19,051 nt of DNA, from the NCBI GenBank assembly GCA_046349435.1, contig JAXMCI010000064.1:1-19051 (forward strand). The letters are read 5' to 3'. A program made the translations under genes and the position numbers. Under the pieces are notes generated by a model. That model ran no database searches. It worked only from the letters and a program-made list of their open reading frames with translations, and was not told where the DNA came from. Positions 8,753 to 15,476 of this stretch are shown piece after piece (the stretch's first letter is position 1; each line of letters starts with the position of its first letter). The stretch is from JAXMCI01 sp046349435 (GTDB lineage: Bacteria; Pseudomonadota; Alphaproteobacteria; Dongiales; Dongiaceae).

Positions 8753-8782
8753 TTGCCGCAAGTATACCGTATCCGATATCCT
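8753..8782 (+). promoter_or_regulatory. Weaker predicted promoter for the gntR-hydrolase operon
   Basis: TTGCCG (8753-8758) and TATCCT (8777-8782) are separated by 18 bases and each match consensus at 4 of 6. Transcription would begin near 8789, giving a leader of about 24 bases to the regulator ATG at 8813. It overlaps the divergent minus-strand promoter face to face, so one bound repressor could block both. The assignment is tentative because both hexamers are weak. Confidence 0.35.
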
Positions 8783-8783
8783 T
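8760..8783. promoter_or_regulatory. Imperfect 24-bp palindrome, candidate GntR operator
   Basis: A 24-bp dyad with 9 of 12 half-site positions matching runs from 8760 to 8783. The left half holds AAGTATACCGTA and the right half TCCGATATCCTT. It includes the hexamer GTATAC, a core seen in operators of several FCD-type GntR regulators. It lies about 30 bases before the GntR-family gene and covers the -10 elements of both divergent promoters, the position expected for autoregulation and control of the transporter. Binding by this regulator is inference. Confidence 0.5.
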
Positions 8784-8789
8784 GGCCAA
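8761..8789 (-). promoter_or_regulatory. Predicted sigma70-type promoter for the SBP-permease-ATPase operon
   Basis: Read on the minus strand, TTGGCC (8789 down to 8784) is a -35-like element (4 of 6), followed by a 17-base spacer and TATACT (8766 down to 8761), a -10 matching consensus at 5 of 6. Transcription would start near 8754, leaving a leader of about 60 bases before the SBP ATG. This is the best promoter match I noticed in a window where AT-rich hexamers are rare. The spacer and -10 lie inside the palindrome at 8760-8783. Confidence 0.6.
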
Positions 8790-8812
8790 CCCTCTTGCCC
8801 CGCGGGTTTCGC

Positions 8813-9622
8813 ATGTCTCGGCGTACCGCCCACCTCACCTCCTCGACTGCGCGGCCGCCGAGCTCGCAGCTGGCGGCTTGGCCTGACGTGCCGCCGCCGC
8901 GTTTCGCGACGGCGGCGGCCCACGTCGCCGACCATCTTCGGCGTGCCATCCTGATGGGCGCACTGGTCGACGGCGCGGTGTTACGGCAAGACGAGCTGGC
9001 TGAGCGCTTCGGCCTCAGCCGGATGCCGATCCGCGATGCCTTGCGCCAGCTGGAGGCGGAGGGCCTGGTCGAGCCCAAGCCCCATCGAGGGGCGGTCGTG
9101 GCCGCGCTGTCGACCCAGGACATCACCGAGAAATTCGAGGTCCGCTTCGCCCTCGAGGGGATGGCGCTCCGACTCTCGGTACCTAGACTGACGGCGGTGC
9201 AGCTGCGGGAGGCGCGGCGGCAGCTCGCGGCTCTGGCGGCACAGCACGGCGTTGCCGAGCATGTCGAGGCGCACCGGCGATTCCATATGGCCCTCTACGC
9301 CGGAGCAGACCGGCCATATCTCAAGCAGCTCATCCAACGCCAATTCGATGCGATCGAGCGTTACATCCGGGTCGAGGCAGCGGTGGCTCCGCTTGATGGC
9401 GACTTTGCGGAGCACCGCGCCCTGCTGGTCGCCTGCGGCAAGCACGACGTCGCCGGTGCGCTGGCCATAGCCGAAACTCACATCCTGGGTGCCGGAGCAC
9501 GGCTGGTGGAGGCGATCGAGGCGCGACGGTCGGTGGCGGCCTCTCACCCCCAGGTGGCTGAGCATCGGCCAGCCGCAGGTGCACCCGACGACGTCGCGGA
9601 TGCGATCAAAGGAGCCCGGTGA
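8813..9622 (+). CDS. GntR-family transcriptional regulator, FCD subfamily
   Basis: DNA-binding regulator, 269 aa, likely to sense the transported compound or a breakdown product. Residues about 30-97 form the GntR winged helix (VADHLRRAILMGAL, then ELAERFGLSRMPIRDALRQLEAEGLVEPKPHRGAVV). The FCD effector domain spans about 103-230. In FCD proteins an Asp and three His usually bind a metal; here the set appears to be His154, His158, His201 and His223, with His154 in the usual Asp place (HRRFH instead of DxxFH). A tail of about 40 residues follows the domain. The ATG at 8813 is the only sensible start: longer frames would cross the promoter region and enter the SBP gene. No clear ribosome-binding site precedes it. 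It is divergent from the SBP gene and overlaps or abuts the first hydrolase, so all plus-strand genes to 15337 are probably co-transcribed with it. Confidence 0.92.
   Translation: MSRRTAHLTSSTARPPSSQLAAWPDVPPPRFATAAAHVADHLRRAILMGALVDGAVLRQDELAERFGLSRMPIRDALRQLEAEGLVEPKPHRGAVVAALSTQDITEKFEVRFALEGMALRLSVPRLTAVQLREARRQLAALAAQHGVAEHVEAHRRFHMALYAGADRPYLKQLIQRQFDAIERYIRVEAAVAPLDGDFAEHRALLVACGKHDVAGALAIAETHILGAGARLVEAIEARRSVAASHPQVAEHRPAAGAPDDVADAIKGAR
9608..9614 (+). promoter_or_regulatory. Ribosome-binding site that decides the first hydrolase start
   Basis: AAAGGAG at 9608-9614 lies inside the end of the regulator gene. It is 7 bases from the ATG at 9622 but only 4 from the in-frame GTG at 9619, so the ATG is preferred. 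In either case the start overlaps the regulator stop TGA (9620-9622). Confidence 0.7.
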
Positions 9623-11643
9623 TGGATGTGCAGACGAGCCTTCCCCGCGAAGTGCGCGTGATCGAGGATGGCTGGATCCCCATGCCGGACGGGGCTCGGC
9701 TGGCCTGCCGGATCTGGCTGCCGGTGGATGCCGACCAGCACCCCGTGCCGGTGATCCTGGAGTACATTCCCTATCGCCGCCGCGACTTCACCGTGGCGCG
9801 TGACGAGCCGATGCACCGCTACTTCGCCGGCCACGGCTACGCCGCGGTGCGCGTCGACCTGCGCGGCTCCGGCGATTCCGACGGCGTCATGACGGACGAG
9901 TATCTCGCCCAGGAGCTGGAGGACGGCAAGGCGGCGATCGCCTGGCTGGCGGCGCAGCCCTGGTGCACGGGCACGGTCGGCATGATGGGCAACAGCTGGG
10001 GCGGCTTCAACGCCCTGCAGGTAGCAGCACTCCGTCCACCGGCCCTGAAGGCCATCATCACCTCCTGCTCGACCGACGACCGCTACGCCGACGACATGCA
10101 CTACATGGGCGGTTGCGTGCTCAACGACACGCTGGACTGGGGTACCACCTTCTTCGCCTTCCTGCCGCGTCCGCCCGATCCGGCCATCGTCGGCGACCGC
10201 TGGCGCAGCCAGTGGCAGGAGCGGCTGCAGGCGCTGGTACAGCCGATCGAGGCCTGGCTCGAGCACCAGCGCCGCGACGCGTTCTGGAAGCACGGCTCCG
10301 TCTGCGAGGACTATGGCGCGATCGAGTGCCCGGTCCTGGCGGTCGGCGGCTGGCTCGACGGCTACACCAACGCGATACCACGCCTGCTGGCCCATCTGCA
10401 GGTGCCACGGCAAGGCATCATCGGCCCGTGGGCACACATGTTCCCGCACATGGCGGTGCCCGGCCCGGCCATCGGCTTCCTGCAGATCGCCGTGCGGTGG
10501 TGGGATCGCTGGCTGAAAGGCGTGGAGAATGGCTGCGAGGCCGAGCCCATGCTGCGGGCCTGGATCGGCGAGTCGATTCCCGCCCGCCCCTTTTATGAGA
10601 GTTGCCCGGGACGGTGGGTGGCCGAAGCTCAGTGGCCGAGCCCGGTGGTCGCGCCGGTCAGCCTCGGCCTGAAGCGAGGGCGGCTGGTCGATGGTCCTTC
10701 GGGCCGGGGCAGCTTGTCCTTCCGCTCGCCGCAGACGCACGGACTGGCCGCGGGCGAGTGGTGCCCATACGGCACCGGCGGCCGCGGCCCGGAGTTCCCG
10801 GCCGATCAGCGCGAGGATGATGGTCGCAGCCTGTGCTTCGATTCGGCGCTCCTGGATGCACCGCGCGAGATCCTCGGCGCCCCCGTGCTGGAGGCCGAGC
10901 TTTCCGTCGACCAGCCGATCGCCTATCTGGTGGCGCGCCTCTGCGACGTCGCCCCGGACGGTGCCTCGACGCGGATCAGCTTCGGGGTTCTGAACCTCAC
11001 CCACCGCGACGGCCACGAGCGGCTTGCCCCCCTCACACCCGGGCAGCGCTACCGCGTGCGGCTGCAGCTGAACGATGCCGGCTATCGCTTCGCCGCCGGC
11101 CATCGCATCCGGCTGGCGCTGGCCACCACCTACTGGCCGATGGTGTGGCCGGCCCCGCGCCCCGTCACCCTCACGGTCCACCTGGAAGGCACGCAGCTGT
11201 TCCTGCCGGTGCGCGCCCCGGCTGAGGAAGGGTCGGCGCCCGAGTTCCCGGCGCCGCAGACCGCAGGCCCCGCTCGACGGACCCAGCTCACGCCGGTGGC
11301 ATGGACGATCGCCGGGACGCGGGACTACGCCACCGGGCGGGTGACCCTGACTGCCCTGCGCGACGACGGGCTGGCTCGCCTGGAGCACAACGGGCTGGAG
11401 ATCGGCGGCGCCATGACCGAGCGCCTTTCGATTTCCGAGGACGACCCGCTCTCGGCCGAGACCGAGATGTCGCGCACCATCCTGATCGGCCGCGGCGAGT
11501 GGCGGACCCAGATCGAGGCGAGGACCCGACTCACCGCAACGGACCGCGAGTTCGTGCTCGAGTCCGAGGTCACCGCGCGGGAGGGGGACCGCGAGATGCT
11601 CGCTCGAAGCTGGCGGCGCCGGATACCCCGCGACCTCGTATAG
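9622..11643 (+). CDS. CocE/NonD-family serine hydrolase (X-Pro dipeptidyl-peptidase S15-like), copy 1
   Basis: Cytoplasmic alpha/beta hydrolase predicted to cleave an ester or amide bond, 673 aa, with no signal peptide or membrane segment. The N-terminal catalytic domain shows DLRGSGDSDG, nucleophile Ser125 in MGNSWGGF, Asp246 in GGWLDGYTN and His272 in GPWAHMFPH, the triad order of cocaine esterase CocE. Tyr51 in EYIPY sits where CocE has its oxyanion-hole Tyr. A C-terminal beta-sandwich of the PepX_C type follows at about 320-540 (VAPDGASTRISFGVLNLTHR, FAAGHRIRLALATTYWP). Residues about 552-673 are an extra C-terminal region not found in CocE (574 aa) and shared with the second copy. The start codon overlaps the regulator stop, implying coupling. 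Family members act on cocaine, nonactin, beta-lactam esters and X-Pro peptides, so the substrate is open. Confidence 0.92.
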   Translation: MDVQTSLPREVRVIEDGWIPMPDGARLACRIWLPVDADQHPVPVILEYIPYRRRDFTVARDEPMHRYFAGHGYAAVRVDLRGSGDSDGVMTDEYLAQELEDGKAAIAWLAAQPWCTGTVGMMGNSWGGFNALQVAALRPPALKAIITSCSTDDRYADDMHYMGGCVLNDTLDWGTTFFAFLPRPPDPAIVGDRWRSQWQERLQALVQPIEAWLEHQRRDAFWKHGSVCEDYGAIECPVLAVGGWLDGYTNAIPRLLAHLQVPRQGIIGPWAHMFPHMAVPGPAIGFLQIAVRWWDRWLKGVENGCEAEPMLRAWIGESIPARPFYESCPGRWVAEAQWPSPVVAPVSLGLKRGRLVDGPSGRGSLSFRSPQTHGLAAGEWCPYGTGGRGPEFPADQREDDGRSLCFDSALLDAPREILGAPVLEAELSVDQPIAYLVARLCDVAPDGASTRISFGVLNLTHRDGHERLAPLTPGQRYRVRLQLNDAGYRFAAGHRIRLALATTYWPMVWPAPRPVTLTVHLEGTQLFLPVRAPAEEGSAPEFPAPQTAGPARRTQLTPVAWTIAGTRDYATGRVTLTALRDDGLARLEHNGLEIGGAMTERLSISEDDPLSAETEMSRTILIGRGEWRTQIEARTRLTATDREFVLESEVTAREGDREMLARSWRRRIPRDLV

Positions 11644-11689
11644 CCACAACCGCCGGCAGGGCGGCAAACCTGAAGGGAGGACGGAACGC

Positions 11690-13252
11690 ATGATCAAGCA
11701 TCTGAAGCTAAGCCGACGCCGCTTTCTGCAGGCGACCGCCGGGGCCGCCGCAACCGCCGCGCTGCACCCCACGCCGGGCATCAGTGCCGGGCAGCGGACG
11801 CTGCGGATCCGCAGCAACCGCGACATCCAGGTCCTCGATCCCGGCTGGATGATCGGCGGGACCGAGATCGACATGCAGATCAACTGCCTGCCGACCCTGG
11901 CGGTGTTCGCGCCCGGCGACAAGCTCTCCTGGCGACCGTCGGACGCCGTGGAGGCCTTCACCCAGGAAGACGAGCTGCATTACAGCTTCCGCCTGCGCCC
12001 CGGCATGACCTGGACCAACGGCTTCGGCGAGGTCACCGCCGAGGACGTCAAGTATTCCTTCGAGCGGATCGCCGACCCGGCGAACAAAGCCCCGTGGAAG
12101 GCGAAGTGGGATGCCCTCAAGGAGGTGCAGATCACGGACAAGCTGTCGGGCGTCATCGTCCTCAAGGAACCCTTCGCACCGCTGATCTACACGACCCTGT
12201 GCAACGGCACCGGGGCAATCGTCTGCAAGAAGGCGGTGCAGGCCAAGGGCGGCAAGTTCACCTCCGAGTTCCCGGCCCAGGCCGGCCCCTATCTGATCAA
12301 GCAGTGGACCCCGAAGCAGTACATCGACCTCGCCCGCAACCCCGACTGGAAAGGGCCGGCGCCGGAGTTCGAGGCGATCCGGGTGGTCTTCATCGAGGAC
12401 GAGAAGCCGGCCGAGGCGGCTTTCGAGGCCGGAGAGCTCGACCTGTCCGGAATCAGCCTCGATTCGCTGCCGCGCTACCGCAAGAGCGCCCCGACCAACA
12501 GCAAGCTCTTCGAGATGCCGGGCTTGTGGTGGACCTGGATGGGGATGAACACCGAGCACCCGAAGCTGAAGGACATCCGCGTCCGCAAGGCGATCCAGCT
12601 CGCCGTCGACGCCGACGCGGTGAACCAGGCCGCCTATGCCGGCGCCGCGGCCCGGGCACATGGCGTGGTGCCCGTCGGCCTGCTGGGCCATCGCGCGCGC
12701 TCGGCCTTCGACAAGCCGGACCCGGCCAAGGCGAAGGCCCTGCTGGCCGAGGCAGGGGTCAGCGACCTCTCGCTTGAGCTCAAGACCTTGAACCAGACCG
12801 ACCGGCTGACCGCGGCGCAGGTCATCCAGGCCAATCTCGGCGAGGTCGGCATCAAGGTGGAGGTCGTCCCGCTGGACTCCGGGCCCTTCTGGAATCTCGG
12901 GGTCGAGAAGGCAGGGAACGACTGGAAGGACCTGCAGATGTGGATCATGCGGTTCGGCGACTCGCCAGACCCGAGCCAGATGACGCAATGGTACACCTCC
13001 GACCAGGTCGGGGTGTGGAACTGGGAGCGCTGGAAGAGCCCGGAGTTCGACGAGTTGCACAAGAAGGCGCTCGTCGAGCGCGACGAGGAGAAGCGGGCCG
13101 CCATGTATGTCCGCATGCAGGACATCATGGAGGACACCGGCGCCTATGTCTGGCTGGTGTTCGAGCCGGTCGAGGTCATCCATCGCGGCGATATCCGGCC
13201 GGCGATGCTGCCCGGGCCGCAGATCTACCTGCCCGGCTTCAAGAGCGCCTGA
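11690..13252 (+). CDS. Tat-exported ABC transporter substrate-binding protein, SBP family 5, copy 2
   Basis: Second periplasmic binding protein, 520 aa, collinear with the SBP at 7132-8694. The twin-arginine signal SRRRFL occupies the same residues, 8-13. Family 5 features are LRIRSNRDIQVLDPGW, MTWTNGFGEVTAEDVKYSFERI, MNTEHPKLKDIRVRKAIQLAVD and VGVWNWERWKSPEFDELHKKA. GGGAGG at 11675-11680 precedes the ATG by 9 bases. It lies 46 bases after the first hydrolase and 66 before the second, with no permease or ATPase genes of its own nearby, so it most likely delivers to the divergent permease-ATPase set. A strong hairpin follows its stop codon. It probably arose by duplication of the other SBP or of an SBP-hydrolase pair; a changed ligand range between the copies is plausible but not shown. 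Confidence 0.93.
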   Translation: MIKHLKLSRRRFLQATAGAAATAALHPTPGISAGQRTLRIRSNRDIQVLDPGWMIGGTEIDMQINCLPTLAVFAPGDKLSWRPSDAVEAFTQEDELHYSFRLRPGMTWTNGFGEVTAEDVKYSFERIADPANKAPWKAKWDALKEVQITDKLSGVIVLKEPFAPLIYTTLCNGTGAIVCKKAVQAKGGKFTSEFPAQAGPYLIKQWTPKQYIDLARNPDWKGPAPEFEAIRVVFIEDEKPAEAAFEAGELDLSGISLDSLPRYRKSAPTNSKLFEMPGLWWTWMGMNTEHPKLKDIRVRKAIQLAVDADAVNQAAYAGAAARAHGVVPVGLLGHRARSAFDKPDPAKAKALLAEAGVSDLSLELKTLNQTDRLTAAQVIQANLGEVGIKVEVVPLDSGPFWNLGVEKAGNDWKDLQMWIMRFGDSPDPSQMTQWYTSDQVGVWNWERWKSPEFDELHKKALVERDEEKRAAMYVRMQDIMEDTGAYVWLVFEPVEVIHRGDIRPAMLPGPQIYLPGFKSA

Positions 13253-13260
13253 TCCCCACC

Positions 13261-13289
13261 CGGCGCCGCCGCATGGCGCGGCGGCGCCG
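13261..13289 (+). other. Strong inter-cistronic hairpin between SBP copy 2 and hydrolase copy 2
   Basis: A perfect 12-bp stem, CGGCGCCGCCGC (13261-13272) and GCGGCGGCGCCG (13278-13289), encloses a 5-base loop ATGGC. It begins 9 bases after the SBP stop and ends 18 bases before AGGAGG of the next gene. There is no U-tract. Comparable hairpins after binding-protein genes protect the upstream message from 3' exonucleases or partly terminate transcription, raising binding protein over the downstream product. That role is inferred here. Confidence 0.6.
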
Positions 13290-13318
13290 CTCCGTCCCCT
13301 GATCCCGAGGAGGCAAGG

Positions 13319-15337
13319 ATGAGCGCTGTCGAAGAGCTGCGGCCGGTTCGGGAGATCGAGACGCTCTGGGTGCCGCTCGCCGACGGCACGCGGCTGGCCG
13401 CCCGGGTCTGGCTGCCCGAGGACGCCGAGAGCCGGCCGGTGCCGGTCGTGCTCGAGTACATTCCCTACCGCCGGCGCGACGGCACCCGTGACGGGGATGA
13501 TCTCATGCATCCCTATGTCGCCGCGCGGGGCTATGCCTGCGTGCGCATCGACATCCGCGGCAGCGGCGATTCCGACGGCCTGATCCGCGACGAGTATCTG
13601 AGGCAGGAGCAGGACGACGCCGTCGAGGCGATCGCCTGGCTGTCGTCCCGGCCCTGGTGCACCGGGGCGGTCGGCATGATCGGGATCTCCTGGGGCGGCT
13701 TCAACTCGCTGCAGGTGGCGGCCCGCCGGCCCCCCGCATTGAAGGCGATCATCTCGGTCTGCTCGACCGACGACCGCTACGCCGACGACATGCACTACAT
13801 GGGCGGCTGCGTCGTCACCGACACCCTGGCCTGGGGCTCCAGCTTCTTCGCCCGGATGGCGCGCGCGCCGGACCCGCGCATAGTCGGCGAGGCCGGGTGG
13901 CGGGAGCGCTGGCGCGAGCGGCTGGCGGCGGCCAGCCCGATCTTCGCCACGTGGCTGAGGCACCAGCGCCGGGACGCCTACTGGCAGCATGGCTCGATCT
14001 GCGAGGACCCGGCATCGGTCGAGGCGGCCGCCATGCTGGTCGGCGGCTGGGCGGACGGCTACTCGAACGCGATCTTCAGGATGCTGCGCGACCTGCCGGG
14101 CCCCCGCCAGGCGATCGTCGGCCCATGGGGCCACAAATACCCGTTCAACGGCGTGCCGGGCCCGGCCATCGGCTTCCTGCAGGAGGCGCTGCGCTGGTGG
14201 GACTTCTGGCTCAAGTCGGTCGACACGGGAATCATGCGGGAGCCGATGCTGCGGGCCTATCTGCAGGACGCCGTGCCGCCCAAGCCGCATTACGACGAGC
14301 GGCCCGGGGAATGGGTCGGCCTGGCGGCGTGGCCGGGGGCGGCGACGCCGGCGCTGTCCCTGCGGCTCGGAGCGGGGACCCTGGCCGAGCGCCCCGGCGA
14401 CAGCGCGCCTCGCGCGCTCTGCTCGCCGCAGAGCACCGGCCTCGGCGGCGGCGAGTGGTGCCCCTACGGCATGGGCGGGCTCGGGCCCGAGATGCCGCTC
14501 GACCAGCGCGAGGACGACGGCAAGTCGCTGGTGTTCGACGGCGCTCCGCTGGCCGCCCCGCTGTCGCTGCTCGGGGCGCCCCGGGTCGAGCTCGCGCTTT
14601 CCTCCGATCGGCCGGAGGCGCTGGTCGCCGTCCGCCTCGAGGACGTCGCGCCGGACGGCGCGTCGACCCGGGTCACCTATGGCGTGCTCAACCTGACCCA
14701 CCGCGAGAGCCACGCGACGCCAGCCGCCCTCGACCCGGGCCGGCCGGTCACGGTCACCGTGCAGCTGAACGAGGTCGGCTACGTGTTCCCGGCCGGGCAC
14801 CGGCTGCGGCTGGCCGTGTCGAACGCCTACTGGCCGATCGTCTGGCCATCGCCGCGGACCTCGATCCTGACCATCGAGCCCGCCGGCTGCCGGCTCGAGC
14901 TGCCGCTGCTGCCGGCGGACGCCGATCGGCACCTCGGCTTCGGCCCGGCGGTCACGGCGCCGCCGACCCGGCGCACCTTCCTGCGGACCGGGGGGGTCCA
15001 ACGTCGCATCGAGCGGGACCTTGCCAGCGCCGAGACGGTCCTCACCGTCACCCGCGACGACGGCCGGTCGATGATCGAGGCCATCGGCGTGGAGACCGAG
15101 TTCCGCAAGGTAATGCGCTACCGCATCCTGGAGGACGACCCCGCTAGCGCGCGCATGGAGATCGAGCAGCTCTACGTCAACGACTTCGGCGGGCGCCGCG
15201 CCGAGCTGACGGCCTCGACCGCACTGGCCTGCACGGCCGACAGCTTCGTCGTCACCGCCACCCTGAAGGCCCGCGACGGGACGGTCGAGATCTTCGCCCG
15301 GGACTGGACCGCGACGATCCCGCGCGACCTGGTCTGA
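13319..15337 (+). CDS. CocE/NonD-family serine hydrolase (X-Pro dipeptidyl-peptidase S15-like), copy 2
   Basis: Paralogue of the hydrolase at 9622-11643, 672 aa and collinear over its whole length, also without a signal peptide. The triad is Ser124 in IGISWGGF, Asp246 in GGWADGYSN and His272 in GPWGHKYPF; Tyr50 in EYIPY is the likely oxyanion residue. Both copies carry an identical CSTDDRYADDMHYMGGC stretch after the nucleophile region, probably shaping the pocket. The PepX_C-type sandwich (VAPDGASTRVTYGVLNLTHR, FPAGHRLRLAVSNAYWP) is followed by a 122-residue extension (about 551-672) ending IPRDLV, as in copy 1. AGGAGG at 13308-13313 with a 5-base gap gives a strong ribosome-binding site. 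It is the last plus-strand gene of the cluster. Two enzymes of one family beside two binding proteins suggests each acts on a related but distinct compound. Confidence 0.92.
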   Translation: MSAVEELRPVREIETLWVPLADGTRLAARVWLPEDAESRPVPVVLEYIPYRRRDGTRDGDDLMHPYVAARGYACVRIDIRGSGDSDGLIRDEYLRQEQDDAVEAIAWLSSRPWCTGAVGMIGISWGGFNSLQVAARRPPALKAIISVCSTDDRYADDMHYMGGCVVTDTLAWGSSFFARMARAPDPRIVGEAGWRERWRERLAAASPIFATWLRHQRRDAYWQHGSICEDPASVEAAAMLVGGWADGYSNAIFRMLRDLPGPRQAIVGPWGHKYPFNGVPGPAIGFLQEALRWWDFWLKSVDTGIMREPMLRAYLQDAVPPKPHYDERPGEWVGLAAWPGAATPALSLRLGAGTLAERPGDSAPRALCSPQSTGLGGGEWCPYGMGGLGPEMPLDQREDDGKSLVFDGAPLAAPLSLLGAPRVELALSSDRPEALVAVRLEDVAPDGASTRVTYGVLNLTHRESHATPAALDPGRPVTVTVQLNEVGYVFPAGHRLRLAVSNAYWPIVWPSPRTSILTIEPAGCRLELPLLPADADRHLGFGPAVTAPPTRRTFLRTGGVQRRIERDLASAETVLTVTRDDGRSMIEAIGVETEFRKVMRYRILEDDPASARMEIEQLYVNDFGGRRAELTASTALACTADSFVVTATLKARDGTVEIFARDWTATIPRDLV

Positions 15338-15373
15338 GCCGCGGCCCACGCTCGGCCAGAACTGCGCGCCCGT

Positions 15374-15452
15374 CAGGTCGGACCGGGCTGCCGAAGGGCC
15401 CGACCTGCACCGGGGCCGGCCTGGGCGCCTCGGCTGTCCGGAGCGGACGGCC
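15374..15452. terminator. Two hairpins between convergent genes, candidate bidirectional terminator
   Basis: The 139-base gap between the second hydrolase and hutH holds two inverted repeats. The first is CAGGTCGG (15374-15381) with CCGACCTG (15400-15407) around an 18-base loop. The second is GGCTGTCCG (15432-15440), loop GAG, and CGGACGGCC (15444-15452), a 9-bp stem with one G-U pair. Neither has a T-tract on either strand. Position between convergent genes supports a transcription-end role. Confidence 0.4.
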
Positions 15453-15476
15453 CTCGCCTCCCGAGCCGGCGCCGCC

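Noticed and set aside
9544..11961. An 805-codon minus-strand frame across the first hydrolase
   Set aside because: Antisense to a gene with an intact catalytic triad and a good ribosome-binding site; the product has no recognisable motifs.
11708..15349. A 1213-codon open frame on the minus strand opposite SBP copy 2 and hydrolase copy 2
   Set aside because: Its product is low-complexity, rich in Arg, Gly, Asp and Gln with no domain, and lies exactly antisense to two well-supported genes; in very GC-rich DNA such frames stay open by codon bias.
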